Shown: one piece after another, positions 8,687 to 17,388 of the stretch
Numbering within the stretch: position 1 is the stretch's first letter
Layout: each line of letters begins with the position of its first letter
From: Paenibacillus kribbensis
GTDB taxonomy: Bacteria; Bacillota; Bacilli; Paenibacillales; Paenibacillaceae
NCBI RefSeq assembly: GCF_002240415.1
Contig: NZ_CP020028.1
Span: 3,807,501-3,871,500 of the forward strand
Reading direction: 5' to 3'
DNA length: 64,000 bases
Notes under the pieces: model-generated
Told to the model about the DNA's origin: nothing
Database searches by the model: none
Seen by the model: only the letters and a program-made list of their open reading frames with translations
Position numbers and translations under genes: made by a program

Positions 8687-9346
8687 TTACTGGTTCAAAT
8701 CTGGTCGTTCCCCTGTCACGAGATATACAGTGCTTTCACCGATATTCGTAGCATGGTCACCAATCCGCTCAATATATCGCCCTACGAGCAGTTGCAGCAT
8801 GGCTTGTGAAGCCTCTGCCGGTTTTTCCACCATAAAAGCATACAAATCGCTGATCATGTTGCTGTACATGGAATCCACACGGTCATCTTCTTTGGCCATT
8901 TTATAGGCCAGATCCGTATTTTCATCCAAATACGATTGTATAGCATCGTCAATCATTTCTTTAACAATGGAAGCCATGTGCGGAATATCCACCAGCGGCT
9001 TTATCATCTGCTGCCCTTCCAGGCGCAGAGTGACCTTGGCAATATCAAGTGCCAAATCGCCCATCCGTTCCAAATCACTTGAAATTTTAAAAGCAACAAT
9101 AATCCGGCGTAAATCCTTGGCTACCGGCTGCTGGGTAATGATGAGCTTGGAACCCATATCGAGAATGCTCTCTTCCAGCGCGTTCAGGGATGCATCATTT
9201 TTGACCACCTGCTGAGCCAATTCTGTATTTTTGGTCTGCAAGCATTCAATAGCCTGATCAAGCGCCTTCGAAACATGTGCACCCATTTCGCGCAGTACGG
9301 CTCTCAGCTCAGCTAATCCCTCATCAAAACCTTTTCTACGTATCAT
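8687..9346 (-). CDS. phoU: Phosphate transport/signalling protein PhoU
   Basis: 219 residues, typical length. Two PhoU repeats of three-helix bundles: E-x3-D metal-site residues in DLERMGDLALDIAK (first half) and YIERIGDHATNIGE (second half). PhoU links the Pst transporter to PhoR and lowers Pho signalling when phosphate is plentiful. AAGGGGTGA precedes the ATG; the gene follows pstB1 by 39 bp and shares its Pho-box promoter. Here it sits apart from pstSCAB at 25-29 kb. Confidence 0.96.
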   Translation of the reverse strand: MIRRKGFDEGLAELRAVLREMGAHVSKALDQAIECLQTKNTELAQQVVKNDASLNALEESILDMGSKLIITQQPVAKDLRRIIVAFKISSDLERMGDLALDIAKVTLRLEGQQMIKPLVDIPHMASIVKEMIDDAIQSYLDENTDLAYKMAKEDDRVDSMYSNMISDLYAFMVEKPAEASQAMLQLLVGRYIERIGDHATNIGESTVYLVTGERPDLNQ

Positions 9347-9385
9347 TTCGAAGTCACCCCTTCTGGCATAATCATCTGGTTGGCT

Positions 9386-10144
9386 TTAGCCAAATCGCCC
9401 GGAAATATAATCTTCTGTGCGGGAATCCTGTGGCGTGGAAAACATCGCCTCTGTATCCGCCGCCTCCACCACGACACCATTCAAAAAGAACGCAGTTCGA
9501 CCGGACACACGCGCCGCCTGATGCATGTTATGCGTCACCATGACGATGGTATATCTGTCCCGCAGTTCTTGAACCAGCTCTTCAATCTTGATCGTGGAGA
9601 TCGGGTCCAGCGCAGATGTCGCCTCATCCATAAGCAAAATATCCGGCTGTACTGCAAGCGCTCTGGCAATACACAGTCGCTGCTGTTGTCCACCGGACAA
9701 GCTCAGGGCTGAACGCTTCAGAAAATCCTTGACTTCTTCCCAAAGTGCAGCCTGCCGCAAACTTTGCTCGACCAGTTCGTCCAGCTTTTCCTTTTGCCGG
9801 ATTCCATGCAGACGTGGTCCGTAGGCCACGTTATCATAAATGGATTTGGGAAACGGGTTAGGCTGTTGAAAAACCATCCCTACCTGCTTGCGCAGGTTTT
9901 CTACCTCCATCGTATCGCCATATATATCCTGACCTGCGATACTCACGGTGCCTTCAATACGCGTTCCCGGTATCATATCATTCATCCGGTTTAGCGTACG
10001 AAGTAAAGTTGATTTGCCACAGCCGGATGGACCGATGAAGGCTGTTACCGTTTTTTCAGGAATATCGAGGTTTATATTTTTAAGCGCATGAAATTTCTCA
10101 TAATACAAATTCAGCTTATCAATCCGGATTACGGAATCATTCAT
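9386..10144 (-). CDS. pstB: Phosphate ABC transporter ATP-binding protein PstB, copy 1
   Basis: 252 residues. Walker [12 protein letters not shown], signature LSGGQQQRL, Walker [14 protein letters not shown], switch His in [11 protein letters not shown]. Energises phosphate uptake by PstCA. It stands outside pstSCAB, next to phoU, and a second pstB is present at 25.2-26.0 kb; the two share domain order and length but differ clearly in sequence. Whether it serves PstCA or another permease is unknown. Four 11-bp-phased Pho repeats and a TATAAT lie upstream, so induction by PhoP under phosphate limitation is likely. Confidence 0.95.
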   Translation of the reverse strand: MNDSVIRIDKLNLYYEKFHALKNINLDIPEKTVTAFIGPSGCGKSTLLRTLNRMNDMIPGTRIEGTVSIAGQDIYGDTMEVENLRKQVGMVFQQPNPFPKSIYDNVAYGPRLHGIRQKEKLDELVEQSLRQAALWEEVKDFLKRSALSLSGGQQQRLCIARALAVQPDILLMDEATSALDPISTIKIEELVQELRDRYTIVMVTHNMHQAARVSGRTAFFLNGVVVEAADTEAMFSTPQDSRTEDYISGRFG

Positions 10145-10213
10145 TGATTTATGATCTCCTTCGTGTTGCAGTTATGGTCCTCAAGCATTGCACCTGATTT
10201 GCACAATATGAAG

Positions 10214-10267
10214 ATTATATAAGCTGTGTGTAAAATCAGTGTGATTGATTTGTTAACGGTATGTAAA
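10214..10267 (-). promoter_or_regulatory. PhoP-dependent promoter of pstB1-phoU (four Pho boxes and -10)
   Basis: Reading the minus strand: TTTACA (10262-10267), TTAACA (10251-10256), ATCACA (10240-10245) and TTTACA (10229-10234), each separated by exactly 5 bp, then 9 bp and TATAAT (10214-10219). The 11-bp period matches known PhoP direct repeats of B. subtilis (TT[ACT]A[CT]A). Start of transcription would fall near 10207, about 60 bases before pstB1. Confidence 0.85.
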
Positions 10268-10271
10268 ATGA

Positions 10272-11395
10272 TCAGGGATTCAGCATCAACTCAAGCTCCT
10301 GCGCAATACCGGCTGCGTTCAAGGCCGCTTCCTCTGCGGAACGGGACATTTGGCTGTTTTTAGCCTCAATTTCCGTAACTGCCTGCAATAGCTTGGCAAA
10401 GGTTTGGGTTCCGGCTGATATATATTGAGAGCCCGTATGAATCTGCTGCAGGCTTGTATCTGTCAGTTCCACGGTATCACGCAGCATTTGTTCAATGTCC
10501 GCTAGCAAGCTGGTGATCTGTTCGGAAAAGACCTTCGTCTGCAATGACATATTCCGCACCTCCTGCGACACGATCTGGAAGCCACGTCCGTGTTCGCCAG
10601 CATGTGCAGCCTCAATGGATGCATTGATCGCCAGCAGTCCGCTGTGATCTGCCAGTGCGCGAATCGACGAGGCCATGCCTGCAATGTCATTCAGCGATTG
10701 AGTTAGCGCCGTCATCTGCTCATGCTGGCGCTGCATTTGCTCAGTCACTGCACGATAGGAGATCAGAACATCCTCCAGCTCTACTTTGCCACGGCGGGAT
10801 AATTCACTCATCGAGCGAGTGAGCCGCATACTGTCATCGGCTTCTTTGGCGGCATCCTGCACCGTCGTCTGAATACGGTGGACACCGTCATAGCTATGCT
10901 GAACCACATTACCTCGGTGTTCATCTGCTTCTTTTTGCATGCGCTGAAGACAGACAGGATATCACGAATCGTGAGCACACCGAGTAGCTGTGTACCTTCT
11001 TTAAGAAGCAAGCAATCGTAAAAACGTTGATCCTCGCGCAGCATCGCCAGTTCTACAATGTCCGATGCCGGGCTTTTCAGATCTACAATGAGTGTGTTGG
11101 GGTCCGCAAATATCGCCGCAGGCTTGTCATAAAAGAGGGCCGCAGCAAACCTGCCTGTAAAATGGCGATTATAGGCATCCCTCATAATAATACCCAAAGG
11201 AAGTTCATTTTTATCAACGACGATGACACAAGGAATTTCTTCCTGCGTCTTCATCAGGGCTAGCAGTTCTTTGCAAGACATATCCGTACCAATAATCGGA
11301 ACCTCCCGGCATGGCACGTAAGTAGTAATTGGCTTGTATGTATCACGTTCAATCACGGCAGTGGAACTCGACTGGGTCTTTGGTTCCGTTATCAT
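10272..11395 (-). pseudogene. CBS-pair / methyl-accepting chemoreceptor-like signalling gene, frameshifted
   Basis: Two overlapping frames make one logical protein. The first (11395 to 10808; AAGGGG before its ATG) encodes two CBS motifs (KELLALMKTQEEIPCVIVVD, then LLGVLTIRDILSVF). The second (open from about 10961 to 10272) encodes a soluble methyl-accepting domain, including the hairpin tip INASIEAAHAGEHGRGFQIV. The CBS frame runs on as 44 unlikely residues after the switch, and the second frame has no ribosome site at its first ATG (10940). One missing base near 10935-10960, in the genome or in the assembly, or a -1 ribosomal slip at CAAAAAG (10931-10937) would fuse them. A Pho-box promoter lies upstream and no transmembrane segment is seen, so a cytoplasmic sensor tied to phosphate state is plausible. 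Confidence 0.75.
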
Positions 11396-11459
11396 CGTTC
11401 TGAAGTCCCCTTTTTTTAACTACTTGGAGTGACGGGAACATCATATCGGTCATTTATTG

Positions 11460-11493
11460 ATTGTAACGTCTATGTTTGTTAACGGAGTGTAAA
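11460..11493 (-). promoter_or_regulatory. Pho-box promoter of the CBS/chemoreceptor gene
   Basis: Minus strand TTTACA (11488-11493), 5 bp, TTAACA (11477-11482), 11 bp, TACAAT (11460-11465). Same two hexamers as at phoP and pstB1, so this gene probably belongs to the Pho regulon. Confidence 0.7.
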
Positions 11494-11510
11494 ATCACAA
11501 ATTGGACACA

Positions 11511-11547
11511 AAGAAAACGCTCCTCATTTATAGTAAATGAGAAGCGC
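11511..11547 (-). terminator. Terminator of phoP (bidirectional shape)
   Basis: Inverted repeat with TCTCATTTA and TAAATGAG arms and GC-rich base, followed by TTTTCTT on the minus strand; a T-run also follows on the plus strand. The phoP TAA lies in its loop region. Confidence 0.8.
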
Positions 11548-12259
11548 TTCTTTTTTTATTTACAACCAGTTTATACCCTACTCCGCGGATCGAATCAATA
11601 TGAACAGAGTCGGGATCGAGCTCCAACTTTTTGCGTAATGAGCTGACATGTACATCCACCGTCCGTTGACCGCCAATGTAGTCAAAGCCCCACACCGCGT
11701 TCATCAGATCATCCCGAGTGAGCACCACACCTGGCTTACGGGACAAATAGAGAAGCACCTCGAATTCCTTGGGTCTTAAGCTGATAGACTGGCCTCCAAG
11801 AATGACTTCATATTTTTCTGGGTAAATCTCCAGCTCGCCTAGCTGAATTTTGGAGCCGTCCTTCTGATCGGATAGCACACCTTCATCCCCGCCGGATGTT
11901 CTTCGCAGCACAGCGGTTACACGGGCCAGCAGCTCAGAAACGCCGAAAGGCTTGGTGATGTAATCATCCGCACCCGACTTCAGACCCTGAACAACCTCGG
12001 CTTCACCGTTTTTGGCAGTTAAAATAATGATTGGCGTCGTCAGCCCCTGATGGCGTAGTCTGCTCAGGATATCCAGTCCATTCATGCCGGGCAGCATCAA
12101 ATCCAGCAGAATCAAATCATAGGACTCTCTGGAGGCTTTTTCAAACCCTGCACTGCCATGATCCTCCGTATCCACTTCGAAACCTTCCTGTATCAAATTG
12201 TAGGATAGCAGTCTGGCAAGCGTTGGTTCATCCTCAATAACCAGCAAGCGTTGTCCCAT
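11528..12259 (-). CDS. phoP: PhoP-like response regulator (OmpR family)
   Basis: 243 residues. Receiver domain 1-~120 with DE at 10-11, phospho-acceptor Asp in LILLDLMLPGMNG, Thr in ILTAKNGE and Lys in YITKPF. C-terminal winged helix with RPKEFEVLLYLSRKPG and RTVDVHVSSLRKKLE. Named PhoP because it is paired with a PhoR-type kinase, sits in a phosphate locus and is syntenic with B. subtilis (mdh-phoPR-polA). When phosphorylated it binds Pho boxes; its own promoter carries two. Unlike B. subtilis, the kinase gene lies upstream of it. Confidence 0.93.
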   Translation of the reverse strand: MGQRLLVIEDEPTLARLLSYNLIQEGFEVDTEDHGSAGFEKASRESYDLILLDLMLPGMNGLDILSRLRHQGLTTPIIILTAKNGEAEVVQGLKSGADDYITKPFGVSELLARVTAVLRRTSGGDEGVLSDQKDGSKIQLGELEIYPEKYEVILGGQSISLRPKEFEVLLYLSRKPGVVLTRDDLMNAVWGFDYIGGQRTVDVHVSSLRKKLELDPDSVHIDSIRGVGYKLVVNKKRSASHLL

Positions 12260-12344
12260 AAAATAACTTCATCTCCTGTTTACCTGTTAAAGGCGCATTG
12301 GTCAAAATTCCAAAATCTTTTCCATACTCATGCGACACTCGTTT

Positions 12345-12376
12345 ATTTTATCACGACATTGTTAACAGAATGTAAA
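12345..12376 (-). promoter_or_regulatory. Autoregulatory Pho-box promoter of phoP
   Basis: Minus strand TTTACA (12371-12376), 5 bp, TTAACA (12360-12365), 9 bp, TAAAAT (12345-12350). The 9-bp gap to the -10 equals that at pstB1 and pstS. It lies between phoR and phoP, so phoP can be raised independently of phoR. Confidence 0.8.
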
Positions 12377-12388
12377 AACGATTATAGT

Positions 12389-14191
12389 TCATTCTTCCTG
12401 TTGCAATAATGGCAATTCAATCGTAAATGTGGTCCCCATGCCTAGCTCACTTTCCACCGAAAGTGTTCCATGATGCAGGTCAACCAGATGCTTGACAATG
12501 GACAATCCCAGACCCGTTCCGCCCGAGTTGCGCGAGCGTCCTTTATCTACCCGGTAAAAGCGCTCAAAGATACGTGGCAAATCCTTTTTCGGAATCCCGA
12601 TGCCTGTATCGCTGACCGTAAATACTACTTTTTCCGTGTCGTTCTCGCGCTGCACTGTCACAACCTTGACCTTCACCTTGCCGCCGTCCAGTGTATAATT
12701 GATGCCATTAGACAAAAGATTCAGAAAAATCTGCTGGAGCTTATCTTCATCTGCCTCCATAAACAGTTCATCCGGAACGTCCATATGCAGTGTAATTCGT
12801 TTTTTAGCAGCTACATTGTTCAGTTTCTCCAGCAATGATTCAACGAACGACGATACGTGCACTGGAGAGCAATCCAGCGGGGAACGCTTGGACTCGATTT
12901 TGGACAGGACCAGAATGTCGCCGATCAGCCGATTCAGCCGTTCACTTTCATCATAAATAATTTGTAAAAATGAACGGGCTGTCTCCTCATCCTTAACCCC
13001 GCCGCTAAGCAGCGTTTCGGCAAAGCCCTTGACCGCAGCAATCGGTGTTTTTAGCTCATGAGAAACATTCGCCACAAATTCGCTCCGCATATTTTCCAAG
13101 CGACGAATCGCCGTAATATCCTGCAAGAGAAACAGCATCCCGCGGTATCCACCGTCATCCTCGTACATAGGTACACCATCCAGCAAAATCAGTCGTTCCT
13201 CAGGATTGTACAAATGCACCTCACCATGCAGTCGTTCACGGCTTTGTATGCTGCCCTCGATTAGCTTGGTCAGCTCGTAATGCTTCTTTAGCTCATGATA
13301 CGGTTTATCTGTCACCCGTTTACCCAAGACACCAAGCATCCGCTCAGATTCACGGTTTACAAGCGCAATGTGCTCACTGGCATCAATCATCAGAATCCCG
13401 CCGGTCATATTGCTCATGACACTCTGGAGTAAATCCTCGTTATCACGGATTGTTTTCATTTGGTTTTGGAGACTGTCTGCCATGCGATTAATGGCTTCAC
13501 CCAGTTGCCCCACCTCATCCCTACGCTGTACGCCCACCCTGGCGTCATAATCCAGTCCGGAAATACGATTGGCAACACCCGTAATATGTTCAATAGGTGA
13601 GGTCAGGCTGCGGGCGATACGATAGCTGACCAGCCCGGCAGCGACAAACAGCAGCACGAGCCCAATTCCAATGGCCGTCCAGCCGCGTTGTACCCCCTCC
13701 TCTACCGCTTGCAAGTTCATCGACAAACGGATATATCCGTCAAAGCCCTTGTCCGATACAACAGGCTCTGCAACGTATAGCATGTTTCGCTTCAAGGTTT
13801 CGCTGTAGCGTATCGTGCGTCCAATTCCTTCTGTCGAGGCTTGCTGAATTTCTTCGCGAGATGCGTGGTTTTCCATCTTGCGCGGATCGCTTAACGAATC
13901 GCCAACCACCGTCCCGTCCTTGCGAATGAAGGTCACCCGCGATTCCGTCAGACGGGCAATTTCCTTCGCCTTTTCGGAATAATAAGACACATAATCTGTG
14001 CTTGAAAGAGCGTCTGCATTGACAAAAGGAAATGTAGCGCGCAGCAGGTCGATCTCCCGGCCCATGTTCTCCTCAAGTACTTTCATGTTTGAATTTTTAA
14101 AAATTTGTCCCATGGTAATTCCCGCAGCAAGGACAGATACACCAATCAAAATCAGCATGATCAGGGTAAGCCTGAAACGAAACGATTTCAT
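12389..14191 (-). CDS. phoR: PhoR-like membrane sensor histidine kinase
   Basis: 600 residues from the ATG at 14191, chosen for AAAGGATGGG 9 bases upstream; the frame is open to 14227. TM1 (~10-30), extracytoplasmic region (~31-155, PDC/PAS-like), TM2 (~160-180; GIGLVLLFVAAGLV), HAMP, a PAS domain (~235-340), HisKA with the phosphorylated His in FVANVSHELKTPIAAV, and HATPase with NLLSNGINYT, DTGIGIPKKDL and GTGLGLSIV. It autophosphorylates and activates PhoP under phosphate shortage. It precedes phoP on the same strand, the reverse of the usual phoPR order. Confidence 0.93.
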   Translation of the reverse strand: MKSFRFRLTLIMLILIGVSVLAAGITMGQIFKNSNMKVLEENMGREIDLLRATFPFVNADALSSTDYVSYYSEKAKEIARLTESRVTFIRKDGTVVGDSLSDPRKMENHASREEIQQASTEGIGRTIRYSETLKRNMLYVAEPVVSDKGFDGYIRLSMNLQAVEEGVQRGWTAIGIGLVLLFVAAGLVSYRIARSLTSPIEHITGVANRISGLDYDARVGVQRRDEVGQLGEAINRMADSLQNQMKTIRDNEDLLQSVMSNMTGGILMIDASEHIALVNRESERMLGVLGKRVTDKPYHELKKHYELTKLIEGSIQSRERLHGEVHLYNPEERLILLDGVPMYEDDGGYRGMLFLLQDITAIRRLENMRSEFVANVSHELKTPIAAVKGFAETLLSGGVKDEETARSFLQIIYDESERLNRLIGDILVLSKIESKRSPLDCSPVHVSSFVESLLEKLNNVAAKKRITLHMDVPDELFMEADEDKLQQIFLNLLSNGINYTLDGGKVKVKVVTVQRENDTEKVVFTVSDTGIGIPKKDLPRIFERFYRVDKGRSRNSGGTGLGLSIVKHLVDLHHGTLSVESELGMGTTFTIELPLLQQEE

Positions 14192-14260
14192 AACATATGC
14201 CCATCCTTTATATAAGTTAAGTCCCATTCTACAGGCTGCCTGCTTTTTGTTCCACTGCTA

Positions 14261-14296
14261 AAAAAGAAAAAGGTCAGGGCATAAACTGCCCCGACC
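14261..14296 (-). terminator. Terminator of the short-chain dehydrogenase gene
   Basis: Minus strand GGTCGGGGC and GCCCTGACC arms with TTTTTCTTTTT after them. It separates the dehydrogenase from phoR. Confidence 0.85.
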
Positions 14297-14302
14297 GTTT
14301 GC

Positions 14303-15172
14303 TTATCCGTTAATGATTTCACCGCCGTTGATATGAATAACCTGCCCGCTTACATAAGAAGAGTCATCTGAAGCAAGGTACACATAGGCTGGTGCCAGTT
14401 CTTCCGGCTGACCTGGACGCTTCATCGGTTGTGCTCCACCAAACTCGCTGACGGTTTTGGCGTCGAACGTGGACGGGATCAGTGGTGTCCAGATCGGACC
14501 GGGTGCTACAGCATTCACCCGAATGCCCTGTTCCACCAGATTGAGTGAAAGGGAGCGAGTGAATGTAGTAATCGCTCCTTTGGTGGATGAATAATCGATG
14601 AGCGTTTTATTCCCGGCATACGCAGTAATCGACGTTGTGTTGACGATGGCGCTCCCTTTCTTCAAATGTGGCAATGCCGCTTGCGTCAAGAAGAACATAC
14701 CGAAAATATTCGTTCGGAAAGTACGTTCCAACTGTTCTTTGGTGATATCCTCCAGCTTTTGCTGCGGATGCTGCTCTGCCGCATTGTTCACGACGATGTC
14801 AAGCTTGCCCAGCTCGTTAACCGCCTGTTGAACCGCCTTTTTGGCAAATTGGTCATCTCCGATATCACCAGGGATCAGCACGCATTTGCGTCCCTCCTGT
14901 TCTACCTGACGCTTCGTTTCTTCCGCATCCTTATGCTCATTCAGGTAGACGATGGCTACGTCAGCACCCTCTTTGGCATACGTCACGGCTACAGCCCGCC
15001 CAATTCCGCTGTCTCCACCAGTAATCATCGCAACCTTGCCTGTCAATTTGCCAGCCGCTTTGTAAGTCGGCTTTTCAAATTGAGGTGCAGGCGACATTTT
15101 CGACTCGATTCCCGGTTGCTGTTCTTGATGCTGTGGGGGCAGGGTTTGCTGGGTTTGGTTGCTTTTTGTCAT
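14303..15172 (-). CDS. NAD(P)-dependent short-chain dehydrogenase, general-stress type
   Basis: 289 residues from the ATG at 15172, set by AAAGGAG 8 bases upstream; the frame is open to 15247. Classical SDR features: cofactor motif TGGDSGIGRA, NNAAEQ, catalytic Ser in NTTSITAYAG and Tyr-x3-Lys in IDYSSTKGA. The Gln/Pro-rich N-terminal tail of about 40 residues and overall length match the B. subtilis YhdF/YdaD group of stress-induced SDRs. Substrate unknown. A sigma-B-like promoter at 15240-15264 agrees with stress control. Confidence 0.92.
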   Translation of the reverse strand: MTKSNQTQQTLPPQHQEQQPGIESKMSPAPQFEKPTYKAAGKLTGKVAMITGGDSGIGRAVAVTYAKEGADVAIVYLNEHKDAEETKRQVEQEGRKCVLIPGDIGDDQFAKKAVQQAVNELGKLDIVVNNAAEQHPQQKLEDITKEQLERTFRTNIFGMFFLTQAALPHLKKGSAIVNTTSITAYAGNKTLIDYSSTKGAITTFTRSLSLNLVEQGIRVNAVAPGPIWTPLIPSTFDAKTVSEFGGAQPMKRPGQPEELAPAYVYLASDDSSYVSGQVIHINGGEIING

Positions 15173-15239
15173 TATAAATTCTCCTTTCAGAATCAGATAT
15201 CCCATAGGATGCAACATTTGCCTCCACTCTACTCCTGCT

Positions 15240-15264
15240 TTACCCATCAGCTTTCGGATTAAAC
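15240..15264 (-). promoter_or_regulatory. Sigma-B-like promoter of the dehydrogenase gene
   Basis: Minus strand GTTTAA (15259-15264), 13 bp, GGGTAA (15240-15245). This matches 11 of 12 positions of the sigma-B consensus GTTTAA-N12-15-GGGTAT, and lies about 70 bp before the start codon. I cannot see whether this organism has sigma-B; a related factor might use the site. Confidence 0.55.
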
Positions 15265-15401
15265 GAAAAAAGATGGTTATAATATGGAATCGTTAAAAAA
15301 TAAGGGGTATCCCAACTACTTTTGGTCTGCTAGACTATGGATGGCACCGTGTATACGGATAGCAAACAAGAGATTCAGAGAAAATTGCATGAGGGGGTTT
15401 A

Positions 15402-16499
15402 TTGAACAAAATGCTGGAAAAAAAAGTGACCTGGCTGGAGCTTTTTTATGACTTGCTCTTTGTGGCCGCTGTTTCCAAAGCCACTCATGTTTTATTGCAC
15501 GTGGAGCACGGTAGTATTGCGATAGAACATTTGGCCAAGTTCGTTCTTATTTTCATTCCCATTTGGTGGGCCTGGGTGGGACAGAGTGTTTATAACAACC
15601 GTTATGGTCAAGACACGACAACACATCGGATCTTCATGATCCTGGAACTATTTTTTGTTCTGATTATGACAGCCAGTCTGGATGCAGATTTCGACGCTAA
15701 TTATGCACCATTTCTGATTGGATATATCGGGCTAAGGGGCTTAACTGCCATTCAATATTTGGTATCAGCTCAAAGAGAAAAGCATCATCGGCAGGAGACT
15801 GCACGCTTCTTTGGAACCTACTTCTGGCTTGGAATCATCATCTCATGCTGCTCTATCTTTTTTGATTCACCGCTTCGATATGTCATTTTATATGCAGGTA
15901 TTGCGATTGACATCCTTGTTCCATTAATAGGCCGTAAAAACCTGGTGAAAACGCCCATCCATACCGCACATTTATTAGAGCGCTTTGCCTTGTTTACCTT
16001 GATTTTACTGGGTGAATCGGTCGTCAGCATGCTGTCTGTGTTAAAATCCGATAAATTCACACCTTCATCCATTGGTTTCGCGGCTTTGACCTTTATATTA
16101 GTCATTGCGATTTGGTGGCAATACTTCGAAAATGTAGAAAAACGTATCGATAAGACAAAGCAAACAGCGGGACAAACGATTATCTACGGACATTTGTTCA
16201 TTTATTTCTCACTCAGCATGATTGCGGCTTCCATACAGCTCTTATTTCTGGAGCAGTTGGCATACTTGTTTATCGTTTGTTTTACTTTTGCCTCTGTTTT
16301 GATTTACTTCTTATCCGTCATGCTTGTATTTCATCAGTATCGGTTTCATCATCTCAAGCCAAGCTTCAAGAAAATGCTTTTATTATTGGGTCTGTTATGT
16401 ATCTTGTTCATCTTCAATCTCGTTATTGTGGTCTCTCCTCACCTCATCGTAGCTGAACTCATGTTGTTTTTTATTATTTTTGCCAAAGCAACTGCATGA
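15402..16499 (+). CDS. LtrA-family low-temperature-requirement membrane protein
   Basis: 365 residues with about ten hydrophobic segments. The family hallmark at the N-terminus is clear: EKKVTWLELFYDLLFVAAVS, plus LLGESVVSML near residue 205. LtrA was first named in Listeria as needed for growth in the cold; its transport or enzymatic role is unsettled. I use the TTG at 15402 with GAGGGGG upstream; an ATG three codons later is also possible. It is a single-gene unit on the plus strand among minus-strand genes, ending at a strong terminator. Confidence 0.9.
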   Translation: MNKMLEKKVTWLELFYDLLFVAAVSKATHVLLHVEHGSIAIEHLAKFVLIFIPIWWAWVGQSVYNNRYGQDTTTHRIFMILELFFVLIMTASLDADFDANYAPFLIGYIGLRGLTAIQYLVSAQREKHHRQETARFFGTYFWLGIIISCCSIFFDSPLRYVILYAGIAIDILVPLIGRKNLVKTPIHTAHLLERFALFTLILLGESVVSMLSVLKSDKFTPSSIGFAALTFILVIAIWWQYFENVEKRIDKTKQTAGQTIIYGHLFIYFSLSMIAASIQLLFLEQLAYLFIVCFTFASVLIYFLSVMLVFHQYRFHHLKPSFKKMLLLLGLLCILFIFNLVIVVSPHLIVAELMLFFIIFAKATA

Positions 16500-16543
16500 T
16501 GTGACCGGGATTAGTAAAACTCGGCGATGCAGCTTGAAATAAC

Positions 16544-16577
16544 AAAAAGGCCTGTGCTAAAAAAGCGCAGGCCTTTT
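16544..16577. terminator. Bidirectional terminator
   Basis: AAAAAGGCCTGTGC and GCGCAGGCCTTTT arms around a poly-A loop. Serves the LtrA gene on the plus strand and probably also the converging small membrane gene. Confidence 0.9.
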
Positions 16578-16619
16578 GGCTGTAATTCAGGACTTCGTAA
16601 AATCCGTTCACTTATACCT

Positions 16620-17033
16620 TTAAATAATGTGACTGTACACCATTAAAAATGTGATCAGGATCAGGAATACTGCGAGCAATGTACTGAATGTACGCATTTT
16701 GCCAATATAGCCGTTAATCGGCTGATTATTGCGGAGTGCTTCCAGCGCCAAACGTAATGGCTTGCCCATAATGCCACCAATGGCGGAAATGGCCAAAAAC
16801 AGTACAAACACGATGATGATCCATGCCACAGAATATGGGCCGCCAATGATCAAAAATATACCACTAACCAGCAGTATGATGAGCGCAAATTGGGCGATAC
16901 GGTTCAAGAGCTGAACAGCCGACACCATACCTTCCTGCGCTGCGGGAGACAAGCTTCCGATCTTACCCACTAAAAAGGGCAGCACCAGATAAAAGCCCAG
17001 TGCCAATGTTCCAATCATGTGTAGAAAAAACAT
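16620..17033 (-). CDS. Small four-helix membrane protein of unknown function
   Basis: 137 residues with four membrane segments (about 3-25, 45-65, 68-90 and 113-135). I see no catalytic motif. The pattern resembles short DUF2269-like membrane proteins, but I cannot confirm this. GGAGGTAATGAGGA stands directly before the ATG, a strong ribosome site. A TATAAT (rc of 17116-17121) with a weak TTCTCT 17 bp upstream could be its promoter. Single-gene unit between the LtrA gene and the TCA operon. Confidence 0.8.
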   Translation of the reverse strand: MFFLHMIGTLALGFYLVLPFLVGKIGSLSPAAQEGMVSAVQLLNRIAQFALIILLVSGIFLIIGGPYSVAWIIIVFVLFLAISAIGGIMGKPLRLALEALRNNQPINGYIGKMRTFSTLLAVFLILITFLMVYSHII

Positions 17034-17152
17034 TCCTCATTACCTCCGTTTTCTTGTTCATTTATCCATTTAGTCTTTAAGTGTTAAACGGTATGAAAAT
17101 ATGAAACTCAAATCTATTATATAGGGCAAAAGGGACAAAGAGAAGCGGGTAA

Positions 17153-17231
17153 GTTTCAGATGGGGGGCTGGGGAGGCTCCGCGAACGGAACGTTGCTACC
17201 ATCGCTGGTGCCAGCAAACCCAATCTGAAAT
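17153..17231. repeat. Long imperfect inverted repeat (stem-loop 1)
   Basis: Left arm GTTTCAGATGGGGGGCTGG (17153-17171) pairs with the right arm at 17211-17231, which contains CCAGC, ACCC and ATCTGAAA. The 39-base loop holds GCTCCGCGAACGG. It lies in the gene-free 445-bp stretch between the small membrane gene and mdh. Could be a dispersed intergenic element or part of an RNA. Confidence 0.6.
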
Positions 17232-17299
17232 TTCAGTAAGCTAAAAAGCAAAGAATACTACTAAATAAGACGAACTTGAAAAATGAACATAACAACGGA

Positions 17300-17358
17300 G
17301 CAGGCGGAATGGTGCTGTACAAGCGGGGTGGTGGCGATGGGAAGCACCATCTGCCTGC
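17300..17358. repeat. Long imperfect inverted repeat (stem-loop 2)
   Basis: GCAGGCGGAATGGTGCT (17300-17316) pairs with AGCACCATCTGCCTGC (17343-17358) except for a small internal bulge; the 26-base loop is G-rich. It follows stem-loop 1 by about 70 bp and precedes the mdh terminator. No credible ORF covers it. Confidence 0.6.
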
Positions 17359-17388
17359 GGAGTGGCACGACAGGTAACTTTTAAAATC

